Source: Dechloromonas denitrificans (lineage in GTDB: Bacteria > Pseudomonadota > Gammaproteobacteria > Burkholderiales > Rhodocyclaceae). From it: a DNA stretch of 64,000 nucleotides. The stretch is taken from positions 124,001 through 188,000 of the forward strand of contig NZ_CP075187.1 of the NCBI RefSeq assembly GCF_020510665.1. Reading direction: 5' to 3'. Positions 52,760 through 62,361 of this stretch are shown piece by piece. The notes below the pieces were generated by a model that was not told where the DNA came from, did not search any database, and saw only the letters and a program-made list of their open reading frames with translations. A program made the translations under genes and the position numbers. Position 1 is the first letter of the stretch. Each line of letters opens with the position of its first letter.

Positions 52760-53809
52760 ATGGCTCGCATCATCATGCAACCCTCGGGCAAGTCGGTCGA
52801 ATGCGCTTATGGCGATACCGTGCTGATGGCCCTTGAAAAGGCCGGCTACGCGCTGCCCAACAACTGCCGCGCCGGTGCTTGCGGCGAATGCAAGGTCAAG
52901 GTCACAACCGGCCAGTTCGATCAGGGCATGGTGCTCGACATGGCGCTGTCGCAGGACGAGCGCAAGCAAGGCTACGGCCTGATGTGCATGGCCAAGCCGA
53001 TTTCCGAAGAACTGGTGATCGAGTGGGGCACCGAGGACGCCAAGCCAAAACTCTTCCCGCCGCGCGAAGATGCGCTGTTCGTGGTCACCGACAAGCGGCC
53101 GATTGCCGCCCGTGTCGTTGAACTGCGCTTGCGTCCGGTCGGCCAGCCGATCCGCTACTGGCCGGGCCAGTACGTGACCGTCGGCAATCCCCGTGCCGAA
53201 GTGCCGTCGCGTGCCTATTCGATTTCCAATGCCCCGCGTCCGGACGGCGAACTGGTGCTGCAGGTTGCCCGGGCCGAGGGCGGCGTGACCAGCAACTGGA
53301 TTCACGACAGCCTGAACATCGGCGAAAACGTCAAGATTTCCGGCGCCTACGGGACTTTTATCGGCGATCCGTCGGTCGATACGCCGGTGCTCTGCCTGGC
53401 GGCAGGAACCGGTCTGGCACCGGTCCTGGCGCTGGCCGAAGCGGCGCTGCGCCGTGGCTTCAAGAAGCCGGTGACGATGGTTTTCTCGGCCCGCACCAAG
53501 GAAGACGTTTACAGCCAGGGGATGATGGCCTGGTGGCGCACCAAGCATCGCAATTTCGACTACAAGGTGACGCTGACCCGCGAAGAAACCGAGGGTTATC
53601 TCAATGGCCGGGTCGATGCCGTGTTGCCGAAACTCTTCCCCGATCTCTCCAAACACACCATCTTTGCCGCCGGCAGCCCTGAATTTGTCGAGACCTGCGT
53701 CGCGACCGTCAAGGCGCTCGGTGCCCGCGAAGAACTGATCCATACCGAAGGTTTCTTCGCCCAGCAGCAACCCGTCGTGGCGGATGCCGACCATCTGTTG
53801 CCGCTGTGA
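52760..53809 (+). CDS. Flavin/2Fe-2S oxidoreductase with N-terminal ferredoxin domain
   Basis: This 349-residue protein passes electrons from NAD(P)H via FAD and an iron-sulfur cluster to an oxygenase. Residues 1-90 are a plant-type ferredoxin domain with Cys36, Cys41, Cys44 and Cys76 (NNCRAGACGECKV ... GLMCMAKP). The FAD-binding motif is RAYSISNAP (151-159) and the nucleotide site LAAGTGLAPVLALAEAAL (213-230). The order ferredoxin-FAD-NAD is that of phenol hydroxylase, toluene and methane monooxygenase reductases. PaaE has the ferredoxin at the C-terminus, so this is not PaaE. It follows the di-iron gene, its likely electron acceptor. GGGGAAG precedes the ATG. Confidence 0.88.
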   Translation: MARIIMQPSGKSVECAYGDTVLMALEKAGYALPNNCRAGACGECKVKVTTGQFDQGMVLDMALSQDERKQGYGLMCMAKPISEELVIEWGTEDAKPKLFPPREDALFVVTDKRPIAARVVELRLRPVGQPIRYWPGQYVTVGNPRAEVPSRAYSISNAPRPDGELVLQVARAEGGVTSNWIHDSLNIGENVKISGAYGTFIGDPSVDTPVLCLAAGTGLAPVLALAEAALRRGFKKPVTMVFSARTKEDVYSQGMMAWWRTKHRNFDYKVTLTREETEGYLNGRVDAVLPKLFPDLSKHTIFAAGSPEFVETCVATVKALGAREELIHTEGFFAQQQPVVADADHLLPL

Positions 53810-53850
53810 TTACCTGATTATCCTGTTCAGGCGGGGGCGGAGCCGTTAAC

Positions 53851-54846
53851 ATGCGCAAGTTATCCGCCCCGCCCGTTCAGGTCATTTCCGTGATTCAACC
53901 GATCCACAGTCGTCTCGAAGACTTTCGGCAGCAACGCCGGGTGCAGGCCGGCTCGCTCATCATTTCTGTCTTCGGCGACGCCGTCCTGCCGCGCGGCGGC
54001 CGCATCTGGCTTGGTAGCCTGATCCGCCTGCTCGAACCGCTCGAACTCAACGAACGCTTGATTCGCACCTCCGTGTTCCGGCTGGCCAAGGAAGAGTGGC
54101 TGCGCACCGAAACGGTCGGTCGGCGTGCCGACTATGTCCTGACCAACTCCGGGCGGCGACGTTTCGAAGAGGCTTCGCGGCACATCTACGCAGCCCACGC
54201 ACCGCTCTGGGATCGCCGCTGGCGGCTGATTCTGGCGGTCGGCGATTTTGACCCGAAAGAGCGCGAACGCTTGCGTCGCGCGCTCTTCTGGCAAGGCTTC
54301 GGCGTGCTCGGGGCCGACTGTTTCGTGCATCCCTCGGCCGATCTGACGGCCGCCTTCGATGCGCTGGTGGCCGAAGGCCTGTCCGACTTGCTCGACCGAC
54401 TGATGCCGCTGCTCGCCGCCGATTCGCGTTCCGGCCTGTCGGCCAACGACGCCGACCTGGTGCGCCGGGCCTGGAATCTCGAAGAGCTCGGCACGGCTTA
54501 TGCCGGGTTTGTCAGCACCTACCTGCCTATCCTGGCCGAACTGCGCCGCGACCGGCAGGTCGAGGTCGATCCGGAAGATGCCTTCCTGCTGCGCACCTTG
54601 CTGATCCACGACTATCGCCGCCTGCTGCTGCGCGACCCGGAACTGCCCGACGTGCTGCTGACGGCCGACTGGCCGGGCCAGAAGGCGCGGCTGTTGTGCA
54701 AGGAACTCTATCGTCGCCTGGCACTGGCTTCCGAGCGGCATCTCGACAAGTTCCTGACGCTGGCGGATGGCAGTGCCCCGGCCAGCGACCCGGCCTATGC
54801 CGAACGTTTCCCGCTCGACGACCCGCTCAACTCGATGGCGCTGTAA
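53851..54846 (+). CDS. paaX: PaaX-type transcriptional repressor
   Basis: PaaX is a repressor of phenylacetate catabolism, released by phenylacetyl-CoA. The 331-residue protein has the N-terminal winged-helix region (SLIISVFGDAVLPRGGRIWLGSLIRLLEPLELNERLIRTSVFRLAKEEWL), the family segment GRRADYVLTNSGRRRFEEASRHIY and a C-terminal PaaX_C-like domain with WNLEELGTAYAGFVSTYLP. It lies 42 nt after the reductase gene on the same strand and should control both divergent arms (known for the family, inferred here). Confidence 0.9.
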   Translation: MRKLSAPPVQVISVIQPIHSRLEDFRQQRRVQAGSLIISVFGDAVLPRGGRIWLGSLIRLLEPLELNERLIRTSVFRLAKEEWLRTETVGRRADYVLTNSGRRRFEEASRHIYAAHAPLWDRRWRLILAVGDFDPKERERLRRALFWQGFGVLGADCFVHPSADLTAAFDALVAEGLSDLLDRLMPLLAADSRSGLSANDADLVRRAWNLEELGTAYAGFVSTYLPILAELRRDRQVEVDPEDAFLLRTLLIHDYRRLLLRDPELPDVLLTADWPGQKARLLCKELYRRLALASERHLDKFLTLADGSAPASDPAYAERFPLDDPLNSMAL

Positions 54847-54941
54847 GCCGCAGGCTACGCCGACCAGTTTCGGCGCGTCCCGATTTCCCCCTGTTTTCGC
54901 GGTCGACCGCGGCATCCGGCAAAAAATACGGCCTTTGATTC

Positions 54942-54976
54942 AAGCGGCATGAAGCCAGCGAAGCTGCCGTTTTTTT
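54942..54976 (+). terminator. Intrinsic terminator after paaX
   Basis: An 8-bp stem (AAGCGGCA 54942-54949 with TGCCGTTT 54965-54972, one G-U wobble) runs directly into a T7 tract ending at 54976, about 100 nt after the paaX stop. It closes the oxygenase-reductase-paaX unit. Confidence 0.6.
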
Positions 54977-55038
54977 GTCATTGAACCGCAACAATGGCTT
55001 CATAAGATGAGCGCCCACTCGTGCTCTTCCTGGTTGCC

Positions 55039-57843
55039 ATGAAACTTTTCGAACCTGCGGTTCGCCTGGTCGGACATCTCTCCTTTCGCAACAAGCTGCG
55101 TGCCACCGCCATCGTCTTCGGCCTGCCGCTCCTACTGGCTGCCGGTTTGCTGGTGTACGAATTGCAGGCCCGCGTTGCCACCTTGCAGAATGAGCGGGCA
55201 GAACTCAGCCTGCAAGTCCCGGCACTGGCCCTGCTTGGTCATCTGCACCAGATCGTCGCGGCCGGGCAGGCCTTGCAGGAGGGCGATGCATCAAGCGAGG
55301 CCCTGCTGACCGATAGCCGGCAACAGGCCAGGAATGCCCTGGATACGCTGGATGTCGGGTTTTCTGCGACGAAGCTGCAAGCGGTGGCCGGGGCCGACGG
55401 CAATCCGGCATGGTTGTCGCGTCGTGCCGCGCTGGCCGAACAGATCGAACACGCCGGTGCCGACGATATTGCCGCGCTGATTCCCTTGCTGCGCAGCGAG
55501 CTTGAACGGATGAACGAAAAAGCCGGTTTGCTGATCGACGGCGATACGGCGAGCAGCCGCCTGCTCGATATCATCACGGCTCATTTGCCGGGCCTGATCG
55601 AAACCAACGGGCAGGCTGCGCGGCTGGGCACGAATGTGCTGCTCAAGAAAAGCGTGCGCGGCAGTCGGCGGACCGATCTGACCTTGCAGCGCGGCAATTT
55701 CGACGCGCTGGTGCTGTGGAGCATGGATGGTCTGCAGAAAGTGGCCAGCGAGCATCCGGAACGTTCGGCTGCGCTGAGTCAGGCCGGGGCGCAGATGAAC
55801 ACCGCCTACCTGGCCGTCCAGGAAGCGATCACGATCAAGATGCTGGATACGACCGATTACGACATGACGCCGGCGGCCTATCTCGATCTGACGGCCAAGG
55901 CGATGAACGAAACGCTGGCCGTCGCCGACATCCTGATTGCCCAGGCCGATGTGCTGCTGCATGAGCGGCTGAGTGTGCTGCAGACCCAGCGCAATATCGT
56001 GGTTGCCGTGATGGCGATCATCCTGGCGATTGTCGCGGCCGGTTTCGTTGCCGCCTACATTTCGATCATGCGCGGCCTGAACGGCCTGGCTGACGCGGTC
56101 AACACCATGGCCGAGGGCAATCTCGAAGCGCGTGTCGATGTCACCAGCCGCGACGAAATCGGGGCGGTCGGCACGCAGTTCAACAACATGGCGGAAAGCC
56201 TGGCCGAACGGACTTCGCAGCTGCGCGAAAAGACCAAGGACATTCACGGCATGTTGCAGAACATGACGCAGGGCATCCTGACGATCATGGCCGACGGCAA
56301 GGTGCACCACGAGTACTCGGCTTATCTCGAAACAATTTTCGAAACCCGCGAAATCGCCCGGCGGCCGGCGCTGGATTTCCTGTTTTCTGGCAGCGATGTC
56401 GGGGCGGATGCCCTGTCGCAGATCGAGGCAACGGTCGCTTCCTGCATCGGCGAAGAGCGGATGAATTTCGATTTCAATGCCCATCTGCTGGTCAACGAAG
56501 TGCGCCAGACCTGGCCGGATGGCCGCGAGAAATATCTCGATCTGGTCTGGTCGCCGATTTGCGACGAAAACGATGTGGTCGAGAAACTGATGGTTTGCGT
56601 CCGCGATGTCACCGAATTGCGTCAGCTGGTCGCCGAGGCCGAGCACCAGAAGCGCGAGCTGGACATGATCGGCCAGATTCTCAAGGTGACGCACGAAAAA
56701 TTCCACGACTTCATCGACAGTTCGCGCCGTTTCATTGTCGATAACGAAGCCTTGCTCCAGTCGGCGGTCAGTCTGTCGCCCGATCTGGTGACGCAGTTGT
56801 TCCGCAACATGCACACGATCAAGGGCAACGCGCGCACGTATGGGCTGTTGCACATGACCAATGTCGTGCACCTGGCCGAGCAATCCTACGAAGCCTTGCG
56901 CCAGGGCCGTGCGGCTTTCGTGCCGGATGTCCTGCTGGCCGAGCTGGATGCGGTGCGCTGCAGCCTGGAGGAATACGCCCACCTCAACGATGTGACGCTG
57001 GGCCGCAAGGGGCCGGGCCGGCGCGGCAGTGCCGAGAAGTACGCCATGGTCGAGCACGGCCATCTGGCCAGCATGCGTGCGGCACTCGATGCCTACGACC
57101 TGTCGGCTTGCCACCGCGATACGCTGGTCGCGCTGGTTCGCCAGATCAAGCTGGATCTCGATTTGATCGGAACGGAGTCGATCAACACGATTCTCGCCCC
57201 GGTGTTCGATTCGTTGCCGTCGCTGGCCGCCGAACTGGGCAAGGAAGCGCCTCGGCTGGTCGTCAGCGATCATGGCATCCGGCTGCGTAACCAGGTGTCC
57301 GACCTGCTGCGCAACGTTTTCATGCACCTCTACCGCAATGCGATGGATCACGGTGTCGAAGTCGCGGTCGACCGGCTGGCCAAAGGCAAAACGGCCAGCG
57401 GCACGATCGGCCTGCGCCTGAGCATGAATGGTGGATTGCTCAAATTCCATCTGGGCGACGATGGCAAGGGCCTGGCGCTCGGTCACATTCGGCGCAAGGC
57501 AATCGCTCAGGGGCTGATTGCCGAAGGGGTTGAGGTGGCCGATGAAACCGTCGCCAACCTGATTTTTGCCGCCGGTTTCTCGACCGCCGCAGCCGTCACC
57601 GAAGTTTCCGGGCGTGGGGTCGGCATGGATGCGGTGCAGGACTTCATCAAGCGCGAAGGCGGCAAGATTGCCTTGCACTTTGTCGATCAGCGGATCGGCG
57701 AGGATTTCCGGGCATTTGAAACCGTCATCGAATTGCCGGCCCGGTTTGCCGTCCTCAGTGTGCAGCAGCCCGAAAGTGCGGGGCCGAAACCGGCTGCACA
57801 GGGGCTGTCTCCATTGTTACCGGTCCGTCTGGCCGAGGCGTGA
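55039..57843 (+). CDS. Membrane CheA-like histidine kinase (HAMP-PAS-HPt-HATPase)
   Basis: A 934-residue protein (from ATG 55039; a GTG at 55021 adds six residues). Membrane segments lie at about 22-40 and 319-341, bounding a roughly 280-residue helical periplasmic domain. HAMP covers about 341-395, and a PAS-like region about 400-525. An HPt-like region carries [14 protein letters not shown] with His592. A CheA-type ATPase follows: [14 protein letters not shown] (N-box, 761-774), GDDGKGL (G1, 806-812) and [15 protein letters not shown] (G2, 855-869). There is no CheW-like SH3 domain and no P1-P5 layout, so it differs from CheA. It probably phosphorylates the CheY-like protein at the end of the cluster. 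Confidence 0.88.
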   Translation: MKLFEPAVRLVGHLSFRNKLRATAIVFGLPLLLAAGLLVYELQARVATLQNERAELSLQVPALALLGHLHQIVAAGQALQEGDASSEALLTDSRQQARNALDTLDVGFSATKLQAVAGADGNPAWLSRRAALAEQIEHAGADDIAALIPLLRSELERMNEKAGLLIDGDTASSRLLDIITAHLPGLIETNGQAARLGTNVLLKKSVRGSRRTDLTLQRGNFDALVLWSMDGLQKVASEHPERSAALSQAGAQMNTAYLAVQEAITIKMLDTTDYDMTPAAYLDLTAKAMNETLAVADILIAQADVLLHERLSVLQTQRNIVVAVMAIILAIVAAGFVAAYISIMRGLNGLADAVNTMAEGNLEARVDVTSRDEIGAVGTQFNNMAESLAERTSQLREKTKDIHGMLQNMTQGILTIMADGKVHHEYSAYLETIFETREIARRPALDFLFSGSDVGADALSQIEATVASCIGEERMNFDFNAHLLVNEVRQTWPDGREKYLDLVWSPICDENDVVEKLMVCVRDVTELRQLVAEAEHQKRELDMIGQILKVTHEKFHDFIDSSRRFIVDNEALLQSAVSLSPDLVTQLFRNMHTIKGNARTYGLLHMTNVVHLAEQSYEALRQGRAAFVPDVLLAELDAVRCSLEEYAHLNDVTLGRKGPGRRGSAEKYAMVEHGHLASMRAALDAYDLSACHRDTLVALVRQIKLDLDLIGTESINTILAPVFDSLPSLAAELGKEAPRLVVSDHGIRLRNQVSDLLRNVFMHLYRNAMDHGVEVAVDRLAKGKTASGTIGLRLSMNGGLLKFHLGDDGKGLALGHIRRKAIAQGLIAEGVEVADETVANLIFAAGFSTAAAVTEVSGRGVGMDAVQDFIKREGGKIALHFVDQRIGEDFRAFETVIELPARFAVLSVQQPESAGPKPAAQGLSPLLPVRLAEA

Positions 57844-58610
57844 TCTTGAGCCTCGATCAGATCGTCGGTGCATTGGTCCTGGCGCTGTCGTGCGGGCTGC
57901 TGGTTGCCTGGTCGGTCCGCCGTCACTATCTGGCCATCCTGCTCAGCCAGCATGTCCGCCAGGCGGGCCTGATTCAGAGCGCCGAAAGTGAGCAGGCGCG
58001 GCTTGCCGATCAACTGGCATCGGTCCAGGGGGAACTGGCCGTCAGCCAGCGCGAATTGCTCGCCGCGCAGGCGGATAGCGAGGTCCAGCAAGCCGAGCTG
58101 GTTCGACGCTCGGCCGATTTTGAGGCCGCCCAGGCCGTCGACCGCGACATGCAGGCCGCGTTGAACGCAGCACATGCCCGCTTCAAGGATGATGTGCTGC
58201 GCGATGCGACGGCGCTGGCCCGTGAGGTGGCCGAGCTACGCAATGTGGCGGTGACTTTCGAACACTGGCACGAGCAGATGGATGCGCTGATGGCGCAGAA
58301 CCAGGAAATGCACCGGCAGAATCGCGAGTTCGGCGACATCGTCAAGCACGTCATCATTTTGTCGCTCAACGCCGCGATCGAGGCGGCGCGGGCCGGCGAT
58401 TCCGGGCGCGGCTTTGCGGTCGTGGCCGACGAGGTACGCAATCTGGCGGCGCGTTCGGAAATGTTGTCGAAGGATTTCAGCAAGAGCCTGCACAAGAACG
58501 ACCTGACGACGACGGCGACCTTCCAGGAAATCCAGGCCGACGGGAAAATGATTTCAGCCGCGATCAGCAGCCTGGAATCGCGCATCACCCAGTTGCAGGC
58601 GGCGGTCTGA
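57840..58610 (+). CDS. Membrane-tethered receptor signalling-hairpin protein
   Basis: A 256-residue protein starting with GTG inside the kinase stop codon. One N-terminal membrane segment (about 8-26) is followed by a long coiled coil and the chemoreceptor tip segment [42 protein letters not shown] (about 175-216). The descending half of the hairpin is short and there is no sensor or HAMP domain. It resembles receptor cytoplasmic fragments. It could serve as a dedicated docking partner for the kinase, with no need for CheW (inference). Confidence 0.82.
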   Translation: MILSLDQIVGALVLALSCGLLVAWSVRRHYLAILLSQHVRQAGLIQSAESEQARLADQLASVQGELAVSQRELLAAQADSEVQQAELVRRSADFEAAQAVDRDMQAALNAAHARFKDDVLRDATALAREVAELRNVAVTFEHWHEQMDALMAQNQEMHRQNREFGDIVKHVIILSLNAAIEAARAGDSGRGFAVVADEVRNLAARSEMLSKDFSKSLHKNDLTTTATFQEIQADGKMISAAISSLESRITQLQAAV

Positions 58611-59149
58611 TGGTCAGCGAACAGGCCCGGCACAGCATCGAGACACTGTTCGGCAAGGCGGTTCGGGCCAATCTGGCGGTCGACCGCGAGACGGATGTGA
58701 TTGATGTCTCGGTCAATTACTCGGCCAGCGCCGACCGGCCCGGTACCCGCTTGCACGTGCTGACCATCGCCTCCTACCTGTTTCGTCTGACGACGGTGTT
58801 TCATCTGCCGCAAGACCCGGCGGTCAGTGCCTATTTCACCCGGCAGGGTGAAGCGGGCAGCCTGACCGAGGTTTTCGGTGAAATGGCCAATATGTGCTGC
58901 GGCGCGATGAACCGCGAACTCGGCCACCATTTCATGCATCTCGGCATGTCGACGCCGAATGTTCTGGACAGCGCCTGCGTCCCCTTTTTCGACGAGCTGA
59001 AGGCCAATTACATCGCCCGCCAGCGGATCAGCATTAATCACGCCATCGCCATCGATGCCACCCTTTTTCTCAAGGCTTATGCGCCGATCGATTTTCGGAT
59101 CGATGCCGGCGCACCGGTTGAGGAAACGGGGACGATCGAATTGTTCTGA
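58610..59149 (+). CDS. CheX-like phosphatase
   Basis: A 179-residue protein with the CheC/CheX/FliY phosphatase signature EVFGEMANMCCGAMNREL (acidic residue and Asn in E-x2-N spacing) and a C-terminal beta-rich region ending EETGTIELF. CheX enzymes dephosphorylate CheY-P. The start overlaps the receptor-hairpin gene stop by 1 nt. It may dephosphorylate the CheY-like protein encoded 1 kb downstream. Confidence 0.75.
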   Translation: MVSEQARHSIETLFGKAVRANLAVDRETDVIDVSVNYSASADRPGTRLHVLTIASYLFRLTTVFHLPQDPAVSAYFTRQGEAGSLTEVFGEMANMCCGAMNRELGHHFMHLGMSTPNVLDSACVPFFDELKANYIARQRISINHAIAIDATLFLKAYAPIDFRIDAGAPVEETGTIELF

Positions 59150-59183
59150 ACGGCGGCCCGGTCTCAAAATCCATGGAGCAAAC

Positions 59184-60125
59184 ATGACGCAAAAGCTGGT
59201 CAGCAAGGTGCTGGTCCTCGACAACAGCCCGGCTCATTCCGAACGCATCAAACAGTTTTGCGACGAAAACAGTCTCGTTGCCCTGAAGGTGCGCAAAAAC
59301 CGCCTGATGTCGGTGCTGCGCTCGAATATCGATCTCGGGGCCATTCTCTATGCCGACAATTACGGCACTTCGCCGGAAGAGAATGCCGAGATCGCGCTGC
59401 GCATCCACACCATTCGTCCGGAGCTGCCGATTATCCTGCGGCGTGAATCCGGGGCCAGTCTGGACGGTATTGGCGAAGCGTTGCGCCATGTTTTCTGCGC
59501 TGCCTGGAATGCCGAAGAGATCGGCCGCCTGAAGGACATCGTCGATGAATACATCTTCAGCCTGTATTTCCCTTGCGCGCTGGTGCGCGGCATTTCCGAG
59601 ATCACCGAAAACATCCTGTCGGCCCAGTTCAAGGCATTGACGACGCGCTGGGATACGCCCTGCATCGTGCGCGACAAGGTGATTTTCGGCGAAGTGTTCA
59701 GCCTGATTCCGCTCGAAAGCAGTTGGTGCCGCGGCTACATGATGTTGCAGACCGAGGAGGGGCCGATTCTCGATGCCCTTGACGGTCCGGAGGCGGAGCG
59801 CAACTTCCGCCAGGTCAACAACCTGCTCGGCGAAATCACCAACCTGATCTGGGGCGCCTTCAAGAATCGCTACATCGGCGATGCGGCAGCGGCCAGCAAT
59901 ATCCAGGTGCCGCTGATCGTCAATCACAAGCACAAGTTCATTTCGTTCGGCACAGACAACCCGCAGCTGTGTTTTCTCTACACCTTGAGCGATGAAAGCG
60001 GTGAGAAAACCATCCGCCTTTACCAGCGCTTCATTTTCAATCTCAGCTGGTCGCCCGAGGATTTCAGCGAAATCGTCCATGACACGGCTGAACTCGTCGA
60101 ATCCGGCGAGCTTGAACTTTTCTAA
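59184..60125 (+). CDS. Degenerate receiver fused to a CheX-like domain
   Basis: A 313-residue protein from ATG 59184. The first 125 residues look like a receiver (SKVLVLDNSPAHSERIKQF ... GAILYADNYG with Asp58). One acidic residue of the usual pair is Asn14, the Thr/Ser is replaced and the late Lys is missing, so phosphorylation is doubtful. The C-terminal part (about 135-313) has FRQVNNLLGEITNLIWGAFKNRY, a CheX-type phosphatase segment, and ends in the same acidic tail style (ESGELELF) as the neighbouring CheX. Together they suggest a tethered phosphatase/adaptor. Confidence 0.75.
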   Translation: MTQKLVSKVLVLDNSPAHSERIKQFCDENSLVALKVRKNRLMSVLRSNIDLGAILYADNYGTSPEENAEIALRIHTIRPELPIILRRESGASLDGIGEALRHVFCAAWNAEEIGRLKDIVDEYIFSLYFPCALVRGISEITENILSAQFKALTTRWDTPCIVRDKVIFGEVFSLIPLESSWCRGYMMLQTEEGPILDALDGPEAERNFRQVNNLLGEITNLIWGAFKNRYIGDAAAASNIQVPLIVNHKHKFISFGTDNPQLCFLYTLSDESGEKTIRLYQRFIFNLSWSPEDFSEIVHDTAELVESGELELF

Positions 60126-60155
60126 TTCACCATCCTGTTCTGGAAGGACATCAAC

Positions 60156-60521
60156 ATGGCAAAAATTCTCGTGGTTGACGATTCAAGCACCGTGCGCGAC
60201 GAAGTCGGCGGTTTTCTGAAAAAGGCCGGTCTGGACGTGTCGACCGCGGTAGACGGCAAGGACGGCCTGGCCAAGATGAAGGCCGATCCGGCCATCCGCC
60301 TGGTTGTCACCGACGTCAACATGCCGAACATGGACGGCCTGACGATGGCTGAAAAGATCCGCGGCGAGCTGGGCAACGCCAGCGTGAACATCATCATGCT
60401 GACTACCGAAAGCAGCCCAAGCATGAAGGAACGCGGCAAGGCGGCCGGGATCAAGGGCTGGATCGTCAAACCCTTCAACGGCGCCGCCGTGCTCGAAACT
60501 TTCAAGAAGCTGGCGGCCTGA
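60156..60521 (+). CDS. CheY-like single-domain response regulator
   Basis: A 121-residue receiver with Asp8-Asp9, phospho-acceptor Asp53 (RLVVTDVNMPNMDG), the Thr in MLTTESSPS and the Lys in GWIVKPFNG. No output domain, so it must signal by binding a partner. It is the intact receiver of the five-gene cluster, and the upstream CheX-like proteins are its natural phosphatases. The preceding gap is 30 nt. Confidence 0.9.
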   Translation: MAKILVVDDSSTVRDEVGGFLKKAGLDVSTAVDGKDGLAKMKADPAIRLVVTDVNMPNMDGLTMAEKIRGELGNASVNIIMLTTESSPSMKERGKAAGIKGWIVKPFNGAAVLETFKKLAA

Positions 60522-60532
60522 GTCTGGGCGTC

Positions 60533-61306
60533 TCAGTAAGGGTAGTGGTCGAAGCTGACGACGCTGTAGCCGGCGGCTTCGATGCCTTGCCGGATATGGC
60601 GGGCGGTGGCGACGGCTTCAGGATTGTCGCCGTGCACGCAGATGCTTTCAATCTTGGTTGGCAGCTGCTTGCCGGACTGGCTGATGATCGCCTGGGCATC
60701 GAGCATGCGTCGGACGTGTTCCAGTGAGGCGTCGGCCCCGTGGATCAGCGCACCCGGCTGGCTGCGCGGGACCAGTTGGCCGTCGTCCTGATAAGCCCGG
60801 TCGGCAAAGACTTCGAGAATCACGGTCAGGCCGTGCTGTCGGCCGGTGGCGGCGAGTACCGAATGGGCCGGGGCGAGCAGGATCAGCTCGGGATTGACGG
60901 CCAGCATGGCGCGGACGATCGTTTCGGCCACCTCGCGGTTGGCGCAGGCGATATTGTTCAGCGCACCGTGCGGCTTGACGTGGCTGACGTGGCCGCCTTC
61001 GGCCACGGCCAGCGCCTGTAGTGCGCCGATCTGGTAAATGATGCCGGCTTCGAGTTCGGCGGCCGGAATATCCATGCGCCGGCGACCGAAACCCTGCAGA
61101 TCAGGAAAGGCCGGATGCGCTCCGAGGCTGACGCCGCGTTGCAGCGCGGCGCGGACCGTCTGGCGCATGACCAGCGGGTCGCCGGCGTGAAAACCGCAGG
61201 CGATGTTGGCGCTGCTGACGATATCGAGCAAGGCGGCGTCGGCCCCCATCTGCCAGGCGCCGAAGCTTTCGCCGAGATCGGCATTCAGATTGATCAAATT
61301 GGCCAT
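60533..61306 (-). CDS. pxpA: 5-oxoprolinase subunit PxpA
   Basis: PxpABC is the widespread prokaryotic ATP-dependent 5-oxoprolinase, which opens the pyroglutamate ring to glutamate. PxpA (LamB/YcsF family, 257 residues) begins LINLNADLGESFGAWQMG and has ANIACGFHAGDPLVMRQTV, GAHPAFPDLQGFGRR, VKPHGALNN and a C-terminal ESICVHGDNPEAV segment. The ATG at 61306 has AGGAGC upstream. It is the last gene of the operon. Confidence 0.93.
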   Translation of the reverse strand: MANLINLNADLGESFGAWQMGADAALLDIVSSANIACGFHAGDPLVMRQTVRAALQRGVSLGAHPAFPDLQGFGRRRMDIPAAELEAGIIYQIGALQALAVAEGGHVSHVKPHGALNNIACANREVAETIVRAMLAVNPELILLAPAHSVLAATGRQHGLTVILEVFADRAYQDDGQLVPRSQPGALIHGADASLEHVRRMLDAQAIISQSGKQLPTKIESICVHGDNPEAVATARHIRQGIEAAGYSVVSFDHYPY

Positions 61307-61326
61307 GGCATGGCTCCTGTCGGCAA

Positions 61327-62361
61327 TCAAGGTTCGGCGCGGACCATGCCGCTGACCAGATTGAGGTTATACAAAGCGGATTCGTCGAGGCTGCCCGGTG
61401 GCAGGAAGGCTTGCAGGCCATTTTGCCAGGCCGCCAGTTGCTGCATTTGGGCGGCGAGCAATTGGCCGGCTTGCGTCAGGTCGACCGCAGCAAAGCGGAT
61501 TTCCTGCCCCGGCTGCCAGTGCGCCAGGCGCGGCAGGTCGGCGGTGATCACCGTGGCGATCTTGGGGTAGCCGCCAACCGTCTGGCAATCGGCCAGCAGG
61601 ATGATCGGCTGGCCGTTGGCCGGCACCTGGATGGCACCGGGCGTCACGCCGTCGGACACGATATCGGCCGCCTCCGGCGTGATGTGGCTGAGTTTCGGGC
61701 CGCTCAGGCGCATCCCCATGCGGTCCATTTCCGGGGTGGCGACGAAGGCGCTGTTCAGAAAATCGAACCACGCTATCGTGCTGAAATGTTCATCCTGCGG
61801 GCCGGGGATGACGCGGATCGGGCCGTCGTCATGGCGTAATGGTTCGGCCCGCCATTCACGCAAATCGCGTTGCGTCGGCTGGCTGCACGGCAATGTGTCG
61901 CCGGTCTGCACGGCCCGGCCGTTGATGCCGCCGATGGCCGCCCGTTGGTAGGTGGCGCGGCTGCCCAGCTCGGGGGCTACGCGAATTCCGCCGGAAACGG
62001 CCAGATAGGCCACGCCATCGGCAATGGCGCCGATCTTGACGACATCGCTGGCGTCCAGTGTCGTACTGCACCATGCTGCCAGCGGCTGGGTGTTGCCGTT
62101 GGCCCGGATCAGGGTGGCGCGGGTTTGCCCGGCAATTGCGATGCGCACAGGCCCGTGCTGCACCTTGAGGGTTGGGCCGATGCCGCGCATTTCGAGACTG
62201 GCGGCATCGGGGTGATTGCCGGCCAGCAGGTTGGCGCAAGCCGCCAGCGGGCGATCCAGCGTACCGGAAACGGCGACACCGATGTGCCGATAACCGCGCC
62301 GACCAGGGTCCTGGATGCTGTTGCCCAGGCCGCCGTCAATCAGTTCGATCAGACCGTCCAT
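61327..62361 (-). CDS. pxpC: 5-oxoprolinase subunit PxpC (KipA-like)
   Basis: The 344-residue protein belongs to the biotin-dependent carboxyltransferase-like/KipA family: LIELIDGGLGNSIQDPGRRGYRHIGVAVSGTLDRPLAACANLL, LEMRGIGPTLKV, and FVATPEMDRMGMRLSGP, which are hallmark PxpC segments. It overlaps pxpB by 13 nt and precedes pxpA, giving the usual B-C-A set. Confidence 0.92.
   Translation of the reverse strand: MDGLIELIDGGLGNSIQDPGRRGYRHIGVAVSGTLDRPLAACANLLAGNHPDAASLEMRGIGPTLKVQHGPVRIAIAGQTRATLIRANGNTQPLAAWCSTTLDASDVVKIGAIADGVAYLAVSGGIRVAPELGSRATYQRAAIGGINGRAVQTGDTLPCSQPTQRDLREWRAEPLRHDDGPIRVIPGPQDEHFSTIAWFDFLNSAFVATPEMDRMGMRLSGPKLSHITPEAADIVSDGVTPGAIQVPANGQPIILLADCQTVGGYPKIATVITADLPRLAHWQPGQEIRFAAVDLTQAGQLLAAQMQQLAAWQNGLQAFLPPGSLDESALYNLNLVSGMVRAEP

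Noticed and set aside
52760..53809. Calling the reductase PaaE
   Set aside because: The ferredoxin domain is at the N-terminus; PaaE carries it at the C-terminus.
55291..57678. A 795-codon open frame antisense to the chemosensory kinase
   Set aside because: The plus-strand product has HAMP, HPt and ATPase motifs; the antisense frame is rich in Gln, Arg and His with no recognisable domain and no ribosome binding site.
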